A stretch of DNA of 64,000 nt from Bacteroidota bacterium (GCA_016866235.1 VGMW01000001.1:248001-312000); one strand, 5' to 3'; counted from the first letter of the stretch, positions 1-9,114 are shown. Made by a program: numbers and translations. The notes: generated by a model not told the origin, from the letters alone.

Positions 1-1
1 G

Positions 2-232
2 GCTTATTGGTTAAAAAGAAAGTGTATTACAATTCGCAGTGAAACTGAGTGGATCGAGACATTAAAAGGCAGCTGGAATGAGCTTATTTTTGATCATTTG
101 CCATTTATTGGCTCAGCTTTGAGAAATACACCAATTGAAAGTGAATATCAAACTAGTCTTTATGGAGAAGGTGATGCTTCCGGGCAAGTATCTAAAACTA
201 TTTTTACGTTTTTAAAATCTCTTAAAAAGTAA
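2..232 (+). CDS. wecB: UDP-N-acetylglucosamine 2-epimerase, C-terminal fragment (gene cut by window edge)
   Basis: The frame is open from the first bases and ends at TAA 230-232, giving about 76 residues. The fragment reads like the C-terminus of the non-hydrolysing UDP-GlcNAc 2-epimerase family: a stretch ITIRSETEWIET followed by a SLYGEGDASGQV segment, which matches the family's conserved TLR-x-ETEW and LYGDG-A motifs. In that family the enzyme interconverts UDP-GlcNAc and UDP-ManNAc in the cytoplasm, a first step toward ManNAc-derived surface sugars. It lies on the same strand as the polysaccharide locus that follows, which fits that role. The N-terminal part is outside the window, so completeness cannot be judged. 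Confidence 0.8.
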   Translation, partial: AYWLKRKCITIRSETEWIETLKGSWNELIFDHLPFIGSALRNTPIESEYQTSLYGEGDASGQVSKTIFTFLKSLKK

Positions 233-376
233 ATAAGTCTTCTTTAAAAATTGGTCCTCTATAATTATCCACATTGGCTTATAAAAGAGCGAGATTTGAA
301 TATCTTGATGGTGATATATTTTTATTAGCCGTATTTGGATAAGCTGAATTCAATTGATAAGTGCAATTTTTGAAAC

Positions 377-412
377 AACGGTAAAAAAGCTTTTGAGGGC
401 TTTTTTACCGTT
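377..412 (+). terminator. Perfect hairpin inside the IS left end, upstream of the transposase
   Basis: AACGGTAAAAAAGC at 377-390 pairs perfectly with GCTTTTTTACCGTT at 399-412 around an 8-base loop. The 14-bp stem lies between the left inverted repeat and the transposase start. Such hairpins in insertion sequences commonly stop transcription entering from outside or block translation of read-through mRNA. That role is inferred here, and there is no long T-run after the stem. Confidence 0.45.
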
Positions 413-442
413 TCCCCGCGTAGTGCAATCTTTGGATTGTCT

Positions 443-1454
443 ATGGCCAAAACTTACAACCACCTCGGTTCGGCACAAAGGTATCGAATCGAAGCCTTTA
501 TGAAATCAGGCTTGAAACAAAAGGAAATTGCCGAGAAACTCGGTGTACACCCTTCTACCATTAGCCGGGAACTTAATCAGAATACACCTAAACGAGGCTG
601 CCTTGCCGGAATTTATGATGCCGATAATGCTCAACGAAGGACCCGCTTGCGACATTCCATCAAGCCTAAGCATCAGGTATTTGACCATGCTATGAAGCAA
701 ATGGTAAAGAGGTACTTGGAGAATGAAAAATGGAGTCCTGAGCTTATTAGTAAATGCCATGAGGGCCCAATGGTCAGTCATGAGTGGATTTATCAATGGA
801 TCTGGAATTGTAAGTTCAGTAACAAGCGAAATGACCGGCCATACAAGGGTCTATATGAATATCTACGGCATGGGCGCAGACGCCGAAAAAGGGGCATCAG
901 GCATGATAATCGAGGAGTAATACCAAATCGAATACCGATTGAAATGCGACCTGCAGTAGTTGGGAAAAGACGAAGAATTGGAGATTTGGAAGTTGATCTG
1001 TTGATGGGTAAAAAGCACAAAGGAGCGATCCTGGTAATGACCGACCGAGGTAATGACCGACCGAGCCACCTTGCACACCAAACTGCTTAAGCTAAAGAAC
1101 AAAGAATCAGAAACGGTTTATGAGGCCTCTGTGAAATATCTTATGGAGAGTAATTACCCTATCAGGACACACACCTTTGATAACGATAAGGCATTTAGTG
1201 CCCATGAAAGTATTTGCAACAAACTTGGAGCTAAGAGTTACTTCACAAGGCCCTACACCAGTCAGGACAAAGGCACCGTTGAAAATCGAATTGGAGTGCT
1301 GCGAAGGTTTTTTCCAAAAGGTATAGATTTGAAAAAGGTAACTCACCATCAGGTTTCCAGAGCAGAAGACTTACTAAACAACAGACCAGTAAAAAAGTTT
1401 AACTATTTAACCCCTAACCAAGTGCTACAGGGAAAAATTGCACTTATTACTTGA
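443..1454 (+). pseudogene. IS30-family transposase, frameshifted by a 16-bp tandem duplication
   Basis: The N-terminal part (ATG at 443; a TTG lies 6 bases upstream) carries a helix-turn-helix typical of IS30 (QKEIAEKLGVHPSTISREL), then the region with KWSPELIS and the first catalytic acidic segment EVDLLMG. The frame is lost at about 1050 and would end at 1090. The C-terminal half continues in the next frame, 1053-1454, with TFDNDKAF, the SQDKGTVENRIGVLRRFFPKG segment holding the last catalytic Glu, and NNRPVKKFNYLTP. The break is caused by an exact tandem copy of GTAATGACCGACCGAG (1034-1049 and 1050-1065). Removing one copy restores one continuous transposase of about 331 residues. An ATG in the second copy (1053) could restart translation of the C-terminal half. 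Confidence 0.85.
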
Positions 1455-1497
1455 ACTTAGAATTGATTATTTGACTTGGATTAGGACGCTTTGAAAA

Positions 1498-1638
1498 ATG
1501 TGGCAATTGCTAGAAAATACCAATTTAGTTTCCATGCCGGAGTTTAAGTTTCTTGAAAATAGACAAAGCTATTTCCGATTTTTTAAACGCCACTTTGCCA
1601 AAAAATTCAAGAAATATTTGTTCTTTGAAGATCTTTAA
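1498..1638 (+). other. Small ORF, 46 codons, in the 1455-1733 gap; coding status doubtful
   Basis: The 279 bases between the IS and the asparagine synthetase gene hold one ATG-started frame. Its product is rich in Phe, Lys and Arg (for example RFFKRHFAKKFKKYLFF). I recognise no family. It could be a remnant of a gene, a real small basic protein, or chance. Nothing else stands out in this gap, and no terminator or promoter was identified. Confidence 0.2.
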
Positions 1639-1733
1639 TTTAGACCAATAGTCTTTTAAAGAGGAGTTCACAACGACTGCAAAACCAATTTAGGATTACC
1701 ATTGTATTTAATGAATTTCAATCGGTCTCTATT

Positions 1734-3629
1734 ATGTGTGGTTTAGTAGGATACTTTGCTCCCTCAGGCACCTTGCATGAGGATTCTTTTCGCGCTTCTT
1801 TGCAAGCGATTGCTCATAGGGGTCCGGATGATGAAGGAATTAACTATTTCGAAGGCACAAACGGCATAGTTTGTTTAGCTCATAGACGATTAAGCATCAT
1901 TGATTTATCGGCCAACGGTCATCAGCCATTCTTCGATAACACTGGCCGTTATGCAATGGTTTACAACGGGGAAGTCTTCAATTATACGGAACTTCGTACC
2001 GATCTGGAAGCTTTGGGTATTACTTTCCGAACTAAAACTGATACCGAGGTAGTCCTTGAGTCTTGGAAATACTGGGGTAACGATTGTTGGCGGAAATTCA
2101 CGGGTATGTTTAGCGTGGTGATTTATGATAGGAAGATTCAAAACTTAGTGATGGCTAGAGACCCCTTTGGTATAAAGCCATTGTATTATCGGTGTGAACA
2201 AAATTCTGTTTTTTTTGCTTCGGAAATCCCTGCATTGATCAAATTATTACCATCGCGTCATTATCTAAATATTCAGAGGGCAATTGAATATCTTGTCTTT
2301 GATAATTATGATAATGACGAAAAGACATTTTTCGAAGGAGTATCTCAACTTCTACCAGGTCATTTCTTGTCGTTTGATTTATCGAAAGATCTTTTAAAAA
2401 CGCATCCAGTAAGATGGTGGATACCGGACATAGCACAAAGAACAACATTAACTTTTACAGAGGCGACTGAAAAGTTGAGAGAGCTTTTTTTACAAAGTGT
2501 CAGATTGCATTTACGTAGCGATGTTCCGGTAGGTGCTGCCCTTTCTGGGGGTATAGACTCTTCTTCAGTGGTTTGTGCAATGCGTTATCTCGAACAAGAG
2601 ATGCCAATACATACTTTTACCTATGTTGCAGCCGGCACTAATCTCAATGAAGAAAATTGGGCTGATTTTGTAAATAAACGGGTTAATGCGAATGTCAACA
2701 AGGTCTACATTCAGTCGGATGATCTATTGAAAGATCTAACCGATTTAATTAGGACTCAGGGAGAGCCATTCAGTGGAACAAGTATTTATGCACAGTATCG
2801 AATCTTTAAGCGCGCCAAAGAAAAAGGGATTAAAGTAACCCTCGATGGCCAGGGAGCTGATGAGTTGCTGGGTGGTTATTACGGCTATCCTGAGAGGAGG
2901 ATTCGGAGTTTTATGGCCTCCAATAGCTGGATTAGGGCCCTTAATTTTTCGAAAAACTGGGCTGGGCGTTTGGAACGCAGTGCTTCTGAACCTTGGCTAC
3001 ATGCTATTGCTTCCATGATGCCCGAGAAAATGTTATTTAGACTGGCTAGGCTGCTTGGAAAGGTTGAGATCCCTTCATGGCTAGATCTTAAAATGCTTAA
3101 GAATCAGGGAGTAGTCCTGAATTCACCAAAAACTGCTAGCGTGGTCAATTCTAGGGATCGAAAACTTATGGAGCAATTGGCCAATGAATTAATAGCGCTA
3201 AGGATTCCAAGGTTATTGAGATACGCCGACAGAAATTCCATGCGGTTTTCAATTGAAAGCAGGGTGCCATTTTTAACTATTGACTTGGCTAATTTTATGT
3301 ACGGACTTCCTGAGGAATTTTTGGTATCTGATAAAGCAGAATCTAAGCACATATTTAGAGAAGCTATGCGAGGCATAGTTCCAAATGAAATCCTAGATCG
3401 AAAAGATAAAATTGGATTTGAAACTCCAGAGAGAGAATTGATAAAAAAAATGGGTTTAATATTTAATGATAACTTATTGTCGCTGGGTAAGTTGCCGTTT
3501 TTGAAAACAGAATTATTGACCAAGCAATACAACGACGCCTTTTTTGATTCTCCTAGCTTGAATAATCGTCATTGGAGAATAATAAATCTGATAATTTGGA
3601 TGAATATTTTTGATGTGCAATGCAAATAG
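1734..3629 (+). CDS. asnB: Asparagine synthase (glutamine-hydrolysing) family protein
   Basis: The 631-residue protein starts MCGLVGYF, leaving Cys2 as the N-terminal nucleophile of a class II glutamine amidotransferase domain (about residues 2-190). The C-terminal synthetase domain has the PP-loop LSGGIDSSS near residue 268 for AMP/PPi binding. The family moves glutamine-derived ammonia onto a carboxylate. Within polysaccharide loci, AsnB paralogues are widespread and are thought to amidate sugar acids or peptide substituents instead of making asparagine. Its position just before glycosyltransferase and sugar-amidation genes favours that role, but free asparagine synthesis cannot be excluded. 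Length and domain order are normal for the family. Confidence 0.88.
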   Translation: MCGLVGYFAPSGTLHEDSFRASLQAIAHRGPDDEGINYFEGTNGIVCLAHRRLSIIDLSANGHQPFFDNTGRYAMVYNGEVFNYTELRTDLEALGITFRTKTDTEVVLESWKYWGNDCWRKFTGMFSVVIYDRKIQNLVMARDPFGIKPLYYRCEQNSVFFASEIPALIKLLPSRHYLNIQRAIEYLVFDNYDNDEKTFFEGVSQLLPGHFLSFDLSKDLLKTHPVRWWIPDIAQRTTLTFTEATEKLRELFLQSVRLHLRSDVPVGAALSGGIDSSSVVCAMRYLEQEMPIHTFTYVAAGTNLNEENWADFVNKRVNANVNKVYIQSDDLLKDLTDLIRTQGEPFSGTSIYAQYRIFKRAKEKGIKVTLDGQGADELLGGYYGYPERRIRSFMASNSWIRALNFSKNWAGRLERSASEPWLHAIASMMPEKMLFRLARLLGKVEIPSWLDLKMLKNQGVVLNSPKTASVVNSRDRKLMEQLANELIALRIPRLLRYADRNSMRFSIESRVPFLTIDLANFMYGLPEEFLVSDKAESKHIFREAMRGIVPNEILDRKDKIGFETPERELIKKMGLIFNDNLLSLGKLPFLKTELLTKQYNDAFFDSPSLNNRHWRIINLIIWMNIFDVQCK

Positions 3630-3658
3630 CGGCTTGAGGATAGCCACTAATTAACTAA

Positions 3659-4831
3659 ATGATGAGTAAAAAGAGTGCGCTTCTTCTAACATTTAGTGAC
3701 CCTATTGGTGACCCAAGGCCAAAAAGGGCATTCGAATTACTGAATCAGATGGGATTTGTGGTAGATATCGCAAGCTTTGCGATGTTGGGTAAGCTAAATG
3801 CAAACCGGGAATTTATTATTCTTCAATCTAGCGGTGCCAGATTGATTTCTATAATCAGAAAGGGAGTCATTGCTTTTTTACTAATAATCAGCAGGTTGTT
3901 TCCATTTACCCTTTTTAGAGATAATATTATTAATTTTTGGTTCAGATTACGTCCTGTTTCGCGAGTGATGCGAGAATTTACTTATGATGTCATTTTAGTG
4001 GAGGATCTGTTTTTCTTACCGGTCATCATGCAAGGTAAAAAATCATCAAAAGTGATATTTGATGCTAGAGAGTATTATCCGCGACAACGCGAGGATAGTT
4101 TAGTTTTTCGCATAGTCGAAAAACCAATACGAATCTATTTGTGCAAAAAGTACCTTAAGCAATGTGATCTTTTTCTTACTGTTTCTTGGGGGCTAGCACA
4201 TGAATATTTTCGAGAATTCGGGGTTAGTGGTCATGTGATCCGTAGTACGCCTTCTGAGGTGGTATGTAGAATAAATGAAACTCCGATGAATAAAATCCGA
4301 ATGGTGCACCATGGCGTTGCCAATCGAAATAGGAAGCTGGAAAACATGATTCATTTGGTAAAATTACTTGATCTTAGGTTTTCATTGGATTTGTATTTGC
4401 AGGGAGATCAGGTATATATAAGTGAATTGGAGGGATTAATTACTCAGTCGTCTAGGGTAGCGATTAAAAAGCCTGTTCCTTTTAATGACATCATTCCCAT
4501 GCTTAGAAACTATGACTTGGGTTTGTTTTACGTTGAGCCAACTACTTTTAATTTGGCTCACTGCTTGCCTAATAAGCTCTTTGAGTTCATTCAGGCAAGA
4601 TTAATGGTTGCGATTGGCCCATCCCCGGAAATGTCTAGAATTGTCAGGGAGTTTGATTGCGGTGTGATTTCTGATCGATTTGAATTAGTAGCAATGGCTG
4701 AATCGTTGAATAAACTTGACGCCAATAGGATCAGGGAATTTAAAAATAATAGCGATAAAGCAGCGCGTCAGCTCAACTGGGGAGAGGAGGGTAAAATCTT
4801 ACAAAGGCTAATTCAAGTGACATTAAATTGA
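3659..4831 (+). CDS. Glycosyltransferase, GT4-like (GT-B fold)
   Basis: The 390-residue protein has no signal peptide. Its N-terminal half reads like a GT-B acceptor domain (DPIGDPRPKRAFELL, then VILVEDLFFLPV). Its C-terminal half carries the donor-binding pattern of retaining GT4 enzymes, with FNDIIPMLRNYDLGLFY and then LPNKLFEFIQARLMVAIGP. It likely adds one sugar to the lipid-linked repeat unit at the cytoplasmic face of the membrane. Two adjacent ATGs (3659 and 3662) are possible starts. Donor and acceptor cannot be read from sequence. It follows asnB by 29 bases and probably shares its transcript. Confidence 0.75.
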   Translation: MMSKKSALLLTFSDPIGDPRPKRAFELLNQMGFVVDIASFAMLGKLNANREFIILQSSGARLISIIRKGVIAFLLIISRLFPFTLFRDNIINFWFRLRPVSRVMREFTYDVILVEDLFFLPVIMQGKKSSKVIFDAREYYPRQREDSLVFRIVEKPIRIYLCKKYLKQCDLFLTVSWGLAHEYFREFGVSGHVIRSTPSEVVCRINETPMNKIRMVHHGVANRNRKLENMIHLVKLLDLRFSLDLYLQGDQVYISELEGLITQSSRVAIKKPVPFNDIIPMLRNYDLGLFYVEPTTFNLAHCLPNKLFEFIQARLMVAIGPSPEMSRIVREFDCGVISDRFELVAMAESLNKLDANRIREFKNNSDKAARQLNWGEEGKILQRLIQVTLN

Positions 4832-4869
4832 TGGCTGCTACTTTTTTTGAACCAGGTTGAAATAATCAA

Positions 4870-5490
4870 ATGAATACCATTACAATTATTGATTACGGTA
4901 TAGGTAATCTGAATTCTGTTGCTAATATGATTAGATATGTAGGAGGCAAGTGCATTATATCATCAGATTTAGACACTATAGTGAAGGCGGAAAAATTACT
5001 TCTACCTGGTGTAGGCGCATTCGATATGGGCATGAGTAAATTAACTTCCTCAGGGATTAAAGATCTGCTTAATGACTTAGTTATTCAAAGAGGCATACCA
5101 ATATTAGGGATTTGTCTTGGAATGCAGTTGATGACTCAAAAAAGTGCAGAAGGGGAACTTGAAGGTTTAGGTTGGATAGAAGCAGAAGTAAAAAAGTTTA
5201 CCTTTAATGGAGAAATGAACCTCAAAATTCCACATATGGGTTGGAATAATGTGGAAGTGAGTAAGGATAATTTGTTAATTAAAGAGGGGGAGCACAAGGA
5301 GCACAGATTTTATTTCGTCCACTCTTACTTCGTTGATGCTAAGAATACAACGGATATTATGTGTTTAACCAGGTATGGACATGATTTCTGTTCTGCTTTC
5401 AGTCATCAAAACATATTTGGGGTTCAATTTCATCCTGAAAAAAGTCACAAATATGGAATGTCGTTGATGAAGAAATTTATACAAATCTAA
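4870..5490 (+). CDS. hisH: HisH-like glutaminase subunit of a sugar-amidation system
   Basis: This 206-residue class I glutamine amidotransferase has the nucleophile elbow GICLGMQ with Cys82 and the catalytic pair His188/Glu190 in FHPEKS. It closely resembles HisH, which releases ammonia from glutamine for imidazole glycerol phosphate synthase. Here there are no other histidine genes. It is followed after 3 bases by a HisF-like gene and then by an N-acetyl sugar amidotransferase. That trio (WbuX/Y/Z, or WbpG/HisH2/HisF2 in Pseudomonas) is known from O-antigen loci, where it converts an acetamido or carboxyl sugar into an amidine or amide. The ammonia-supply role is therefore inferred from neighbours. 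Confidence 0.88.
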   Translation: MNTITIIDYGIGNLNSVANMIRYVGGKCIISSDLDTIVKAEKLLLPGVGAFDMGMSKLTSSGIKDLLNDLVIQRGIPILGICLGMQLMTQKSAEGELEGLGWIEAEVKKFTFNGEMNLKIPHMGWNNVEVSKDNLLIKEGEHKEHRFYFVHSYFVDAKNTTDIMCLTRYGHDFCSAFSHQNIFGVQFHPEKSHKYGMSLMKKFIQI

Positions 5491-5493
5491 GAC

Positions 5494-6252
5494 ATGTTAC
5501 TACATCGTGTAATTCCAGTATTGCTATTAAAAAATAACGGTTTAGTAAAAACAACTCGATTTAAGGACCCAAAATATGTAGGTGACCCAATAAATGCAAT
5601 TAAAATATTCAACGATAAAGAGGTGGATGAATTGTTGGTCCTAGACATACTGGCTTCAAAATATCAGAATGAACCAAATTTTGAATTGATTGAACAGATT
5701 GCTGGAGAGTGTTTCATGCCTTTAGCCTATGGGGGCGGAGTAACTACTTTTGAGCAAGCAAAACGACTCTTTTCGCTTGGAATTGAAAAGGTTTGCTTAC
5801 AAACTAGCGCAATTGAGAATCCAAGTCTGATAACTAAGTTGGCTGAGTATTATGGAAGCCAAAGTATCGTTGTATCAGTTGATATTAAGAAAAACTGGTT
5901 AGGAAAATATGAACTTTATCATTCTAGTAAGTCGAAAATAGTGGTATTGAATTGGAAGGAGTTTTTAAAGAAAATAATTGAGGCGGGGGCAGGTGAAATT
6001 GTATTGAATGCTGTTGATAAAGACGGCACGCTAAGCGGTCCTGACTTGGAATTGATTAAAATGGCCTCTGCTTTATCAAAAGTTCCATTAGTAGCCATTG
6101 GGGGTGTTTCGAGTCTTTTAGATATTAAAGCAGCGATAGGTGCCGGAGCAAGTGCAGTAGCCGCTGGTGCGTATTTTATTTATCATGGTCCCCATCGTGC
6201 GGTTTTAATAACCTATCCAAAGCGGCATGAATTACAATCTTTGTTTAATTAA
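5494..6252 (+). CDS. wbuZ: HisF-like protein, WbuZ type (ammonia channel partner)
   Basis: The 252-residue TIM barrel aligns with HisF residue by residue. Asp51 (VLDI) and Asp130 (VSVDI) sit at the canonical numbers, and phosphate-binding AIGGV and AAGAYF segments are present. The catalytic Asp11 of true HisF (CLDVK) is replaced by Leu11 (VLLLK), so cyclase chemistry on the histidine intermediate is unlikely. This matches what is known as the WbuZ group in sugar-amidation clusters. Its likely role is to bind the HisH-like glutaminase and pass ammonia to the WbuX amidotransferase encoded next. Spacing to both neighbours is under 10 bases, consistent with one operon and a stoichiometric complex. 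Confidence 0.88.
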   Translation: MLLHRVIPVLLLKNNGLVKTTRFKDPKYVGDPINAIKIFNDKEVDELLVLDILASKYQNEPNFELIEQIAGECFMPLAYGGGVTTFEQAKRLFSLGIEKVCLQTSAIENPSLITKLAEYYGSQSIVVSVDIKKNWLGKYELYHSSKSKIVVLNWKEFLKKIIEAGAGEIVLNAVDKDGTLSGPDLELIKMASALSKVPLVAIGGVSSLLDIKAAIGAGASAVAAGAYFIYHGPHRAVLITYPKRHELQSLFN

Positions 6253-6260
6253 ATAGACTT

Positions 6261-7388
6261 ATGGAGATGCCGTATCATACAAAATTTCAAGTATGCACAT
6301 ATTGTGTAATGGACACAACAGTAAATGATATCGTTTTCGATGACAAAGGTATTTGCAACTATTGTACCGAGTTTATTGAAAGGTCTAATCATATCATTTT
6401 CGAAAGTAGTGAACGCAAGCAAAAGCAATTGATAAATTTGGTGGAAAGGGTAAAAAAACAGGGAAGAGGTAAACAATACGATTGCGTTGTAGGTGTTTCG
6501 GGAGGTGTTGATAGCTCCTGGACACTTGTTCAGGTAAAAAATCTTGGATTGCGGCCACTTGCTGTACACATGGATAATGGGTGGAACTCTGAATTGGCAC
6601 AAAATAACATTGCAAACCTGGTTCAAGTTTTAGGTGTTGATCTGTACACCCATGTGATTGATTGGGAGGAGTACCGTGGGTTGATGCAGGCGTTTTTCAA
6701 TGCAGACGTTTTGGATGTGGAATTACTCTATGACAACGCCATGTTGGCGGTGAATTTCAGGCAAGCAAATAAATATGATCTGAAACATATCCTTTCAGGA
6801 AGTAATCAAGCAACGGAGGGCATGAAGTTCCCCGAAGGATGGAATTGGCTTAAATTAGATAAGAGGAATATTAAAGCCATCGCTAAGAGTGGCGGCATAA
6901 ATCGGTTGAATACTTATCCCGCTATTGGGCTCTTCGAGTTTATCTGGTACGCTGCGGTAAAAAAAATCAGGTGGGTCTCTTTCCTCGATTTCATCGACTA
7001 TAACAAGGAATCTGCTTTGATGGAATTGGAAAAGAGTTATGGGTATAAACGTTATCCTTACAAACACTATGAGTCAATATTTACGCGCTTCTATCAAGGT
7101 TATTTGTTGCCCATGAAATTTGGAGTGGATAAGCGCAAGCTCCACCTTTCAAATTTGATTGCTTCTGGTCAGCTCAGCAGAGAAGATGCGCTCAAAAGTT
7201 TGGTAGGTTTGCCTTATCCTTCACAAGATGATCTGAAACAAGATATTTCTTATTTCCTTAAAAAAATGAATTGGAGGCAAGAGGATTTGGACATCTACCT
7301 TAAACGGCCACAACGTTCCCACTTGGAATTCCCTAGTGATAAGCCCTTATGGCAAAGACTTAAGCCTTACTATAGACGTTTTAATTAG
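6261..7388 (+). CDS. wbuX: N-acetyl sugar amidotransferase (WbuX/WbpG/PseA family)
   Basis: The 375-residue enzyme has an N-terminal zinc site with two CxxC pairs (Cys12/Cys15 and Cys32/Cys35) and then an ATP-pyrophosphatase PP-loop, GVSGGVDSSW, at about residues 78-87. Members of this family activate a nucleotide-linked N-acetyl sugar with ATP and use ammonia to form an acetamidino (or amide) group, as on ManNAc3NAc-uronic acid, pseudaminic or legionaminic acid derivatives. The ammonia would come from the HisH/HisF-like pair directly upstream. The actual sugar is unknown; no pseudaminic or legionaminic synthase genes are in this window. Length is normal. Confidence 0.9.
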   Translation: MEMPYHTKFQVCTYCVMDTTVNDIVFDDKGICNYCTEFIERSNHIIFESSERKQKQLINLVERVKKQGRGKQYDCVVGVSGGVDSSWTLVQVKNLGLRPLAVHMDNGWNSELAQNNIANLVQVLGVDLYTHVIDWEEYRGLMQAFFNADVLDVELLYDNAMLAVNFRQANKYDLKHILSGSNQATEGMKFPEGWNWLKLDKRNIKAIAKSGGINRLNTYPAIGLFEFIWYAAVKKIRWVSFLDFIDYNKESALMELEKSYGYKRYPYKHYESIFTRFYQGYLLPMKFGVDKRKLHLSNLIASGQLSREDALKSLVGLPYPSQDDLKQDISYFLKKMNWRQEDLDIYLKRPQRSHLEFPSDKPLWQRLKPYYRRFN

Positions 7389-7535
7389 CCTCCTTTCTTA
7401 AGCAATTCTGCTGCCGCAGATTATATTGGTTGAAAATTGGGATTTATTTCACGTTATTTTCACTAAGAAGAAAAAGTATTACGGTATGGGTTTCTGATTT
7501 TTGATCGAGCTGTATTAGATCAAGAATTTTAATTT

Positions 7536-7720
7536 TTGACCGAAAATATTACTGTAGAACATAACCGGTACGGAGACATTCCAGAGTATTTTGAAAAAAG
7601 TTCTGATAAATGGTCAAAAAGAAATTCGGCAACTATCAAGTCTATAATTTGGTACATTTTCAGGATGGTATGATCTATCTTAAAGAGCATCCTTCTAATG
7701 ATACAATTTTGGTGGTGTGA
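7536..7720 (+). other. Possible decayed coding remnant in the 7389-7911 gap
   Basis: The 523-base gap holds no full gene. Two short overlapping frames look protein-like. One spans 7536-7673 (45 residues, with NRYGDIPEYFEKSSDKW). The other spans 7610-7720 (36 residues, with FGNYQVYNLVHFQDGMIYL). A single frameshift near 7610 would join them into about 60 residues, which could be the end of a lost gene. I do not recognise the family. The rest of the gap is AT-rich without an evident RNA, terminator or promoter. Confidence 0.2.
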
Positions 7721-7911
7721 ATATTTAGTGCCTTCGAAAACGGTTTTATGAAATTGATAAGGCGCGCCCCGAAGACTTCAGATGCTGCAACAGTTTTAAA
7801 TTGAAGTTTATAAATTCGTTTTTATGGCTCTTTGAATCTTATTTCGTTCAAAAATTATTCTATTTAGTAGTTTCAAAAATTTATATTCGATTTTAATCAG
7901 TTATAACCAGT

Positions 7912-9114
7912 ATGTTAGTTTTAAAACTAAGGATTTTAATCTCTCATTTTCTTAAAACACCCATACGAGAGTTTTTTATTCTTTTAATTTCCTTTTCTGT
8001 TTTCTTCCCTTTTATCCCATCACTTATAGCGGGCAGTGATACACAGCCTCTTTTGATGCTCACAGCTATTTTGGTAATTCTAATTTTTATTTTGTGGCCA
8101 AAGTTTCTTGAGGCTTATGAGAATAGGAATGTTTCGGTTTTGAAAATAATTTTTTTGATAATTATTGTTGCGTTTTTAAGCGTTTGTCTCAACACCATAA
8201 TTTTAAATAAAGCAGTAGTATTTAGTCGCTTGGCTTCTTTTGTCCAGTTTTTAATGGCTTTAACTTTTGCATACTTGGGATCAATGAAGTATTTCGCTAA
8301 ATATATTGGCGGTGTATTTTGGGCATATTTAATCTTTACTGTTGTATACTTCTTATCAAATGGTTTGGTCGAGACCATCCTGATAAAATCCAGAGATTCC
8401 GGTACAAGTTCCATTTTAGCGTTGACAGGTCGTGGTGCTCGTACTTTGAGTCCTGAACCTTCATTTTTTGCAAATCAATTATTTAACTTAATGCTCATTA
8501 CTTTACTTATAATCGAGCGTGATTTAGCCGTAATTAAGTCTAATATTAAAATTTTATGGTTTATTCTAACTATTTGTCTTTTATGCACCTTAAGTGGATA
8601 TGGATTTTTAATCGTTTTTTTTATCAGTCTTGTTTTTTACTTTAGATTTTTCATAGTAAGCGCTATCATTCTCTTAATTACATTTCCTTTATGGATTTCA
8701 TATTTAGAGCACTATTCACAATTTCGTGCGCTTAGATTAATATTTAGGGTTTTAACGGAAAATCCGGCTTTAGTTTTACGCACTGATGCAAGTATTGCTA
8801 CTAGGCTCAGTTCATTCTTTAATTATTTTGAAAGCTTCGGAAATAATTTTCTTTTTGGTGACGGCTTCTCTCTTTTACAGACTGGCGGATTAATAAGTAT
8901 CATTTCATCAATAGGTTTAATCGGCCTTTTATTATTATATGCAGTACTTAGAAATATCTTAACATCAATATCCAGCGTCCATTTAAGAGCCTTATTAGTA
9001 TTCTGGTTTCTTCTCAATCTACTGGCGGGACCTATCGGAATTCCTTCAATTGGTATAATTATGGGTTTAATATTGCGGCCATCTGATTCTTTAGCACATC
9101 AATCAGATGAGTAA
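7912..9114 (+). CDS. Polytopic membrane protein, O-antigen polymerase (Wzy)-like
   Basis: The 400-residue protein is strongly hydrophobic, with about ten predicted membrane segments (for example FFILLISFSVFFPFIPSLI, then LIILLTICLL-like stretches). A longer polar loop follows the middle segments (SGTSSILALTGRGARTLSPEPSFFANQL). In polysaccharide loci this topology is typical of Wzy polymerases, which join lipid-linked repeat units at the periplasmic face. Sequence conservation among Wzy proteins is low, so the call rests on topology and context. Two other polymerase/ligase-like proteins occur in this locus (24097 and 26325). It overlaps the next gene by 8 bases, so the two are probably translated together. 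Confidence 0.6.
   Translation: MLVLKLRILISHFLKTPIREFFILLISFSVFFPFIPSLIAGSDTQPLLMLTAILVILIFILWPKFLEAYENRNVSVLKIIFLIIIVAFLSVCLNTIILNKAVVFSRLASFVQFLMALTFAYLGSMKYFAKYIGGVFWAYLIFTVVYFLSNGLVETILIKSRDSGTSSILALTGRGARTLSPEPSFFANQLFNLMLITLLIIERDLAVIKSNIKILWFILTICLLCTLSGYGFLIVFFISLVFYFRFFIVSAIILLITFPLWISYLEHYSQFRALRLIFRVLTENPALVLRTDASIATRLSSFFNYFESFGNNFLFGDGFSLLQTGGLISIISSIGLIGLLLLYAVLRNILTSISSVHLRALLVFWFLLNLLAGPIGIPSIGIIMGLILRPSDSLAHQSDE

Larger units (their letters stand above)
347..1457 (+). mobile_element. IS30-family insertion sequence with imperfect terminal inverted repeats
   Basis: An IS30-type transposase reading frame is bracketed by inverted repeats. The core ATAAGTGCAATTTTT at 357-371 is matched exactly by its complement at 1433-1447, and similarity continues outward (12 of 15 positions) to about 347 and 1457. 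The size of about 1.1 kb is normal for IS30. No convincing short target duplication could be seen next to the ends. The element sits between the wecB fragment and the asparagine synthetase gene, apparently between genes. The transposase is frameshifted, so the element is probably unable to move on its own. Confidence 0.75.

Noticed and set aside
506-796. Minus-strand ORF inside the IS30 element
   Set aside because: It lies opposite the clear transposase frame and its product shows no recognisable motif.
4870-6252. Histidine biosynthesis operon fragment
   Set aside because: No other his genes are present; the HisF-like protein lacks catalytic Asp11, and the next gene is a sugar amidotransferase.
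8115-8414. Minus-strand ORF opposite the wzy-like gene
   Set aside because: Lys/Ile-rich product that mirrors the AT-rich membrane-protein codons on the other strand; no family features.
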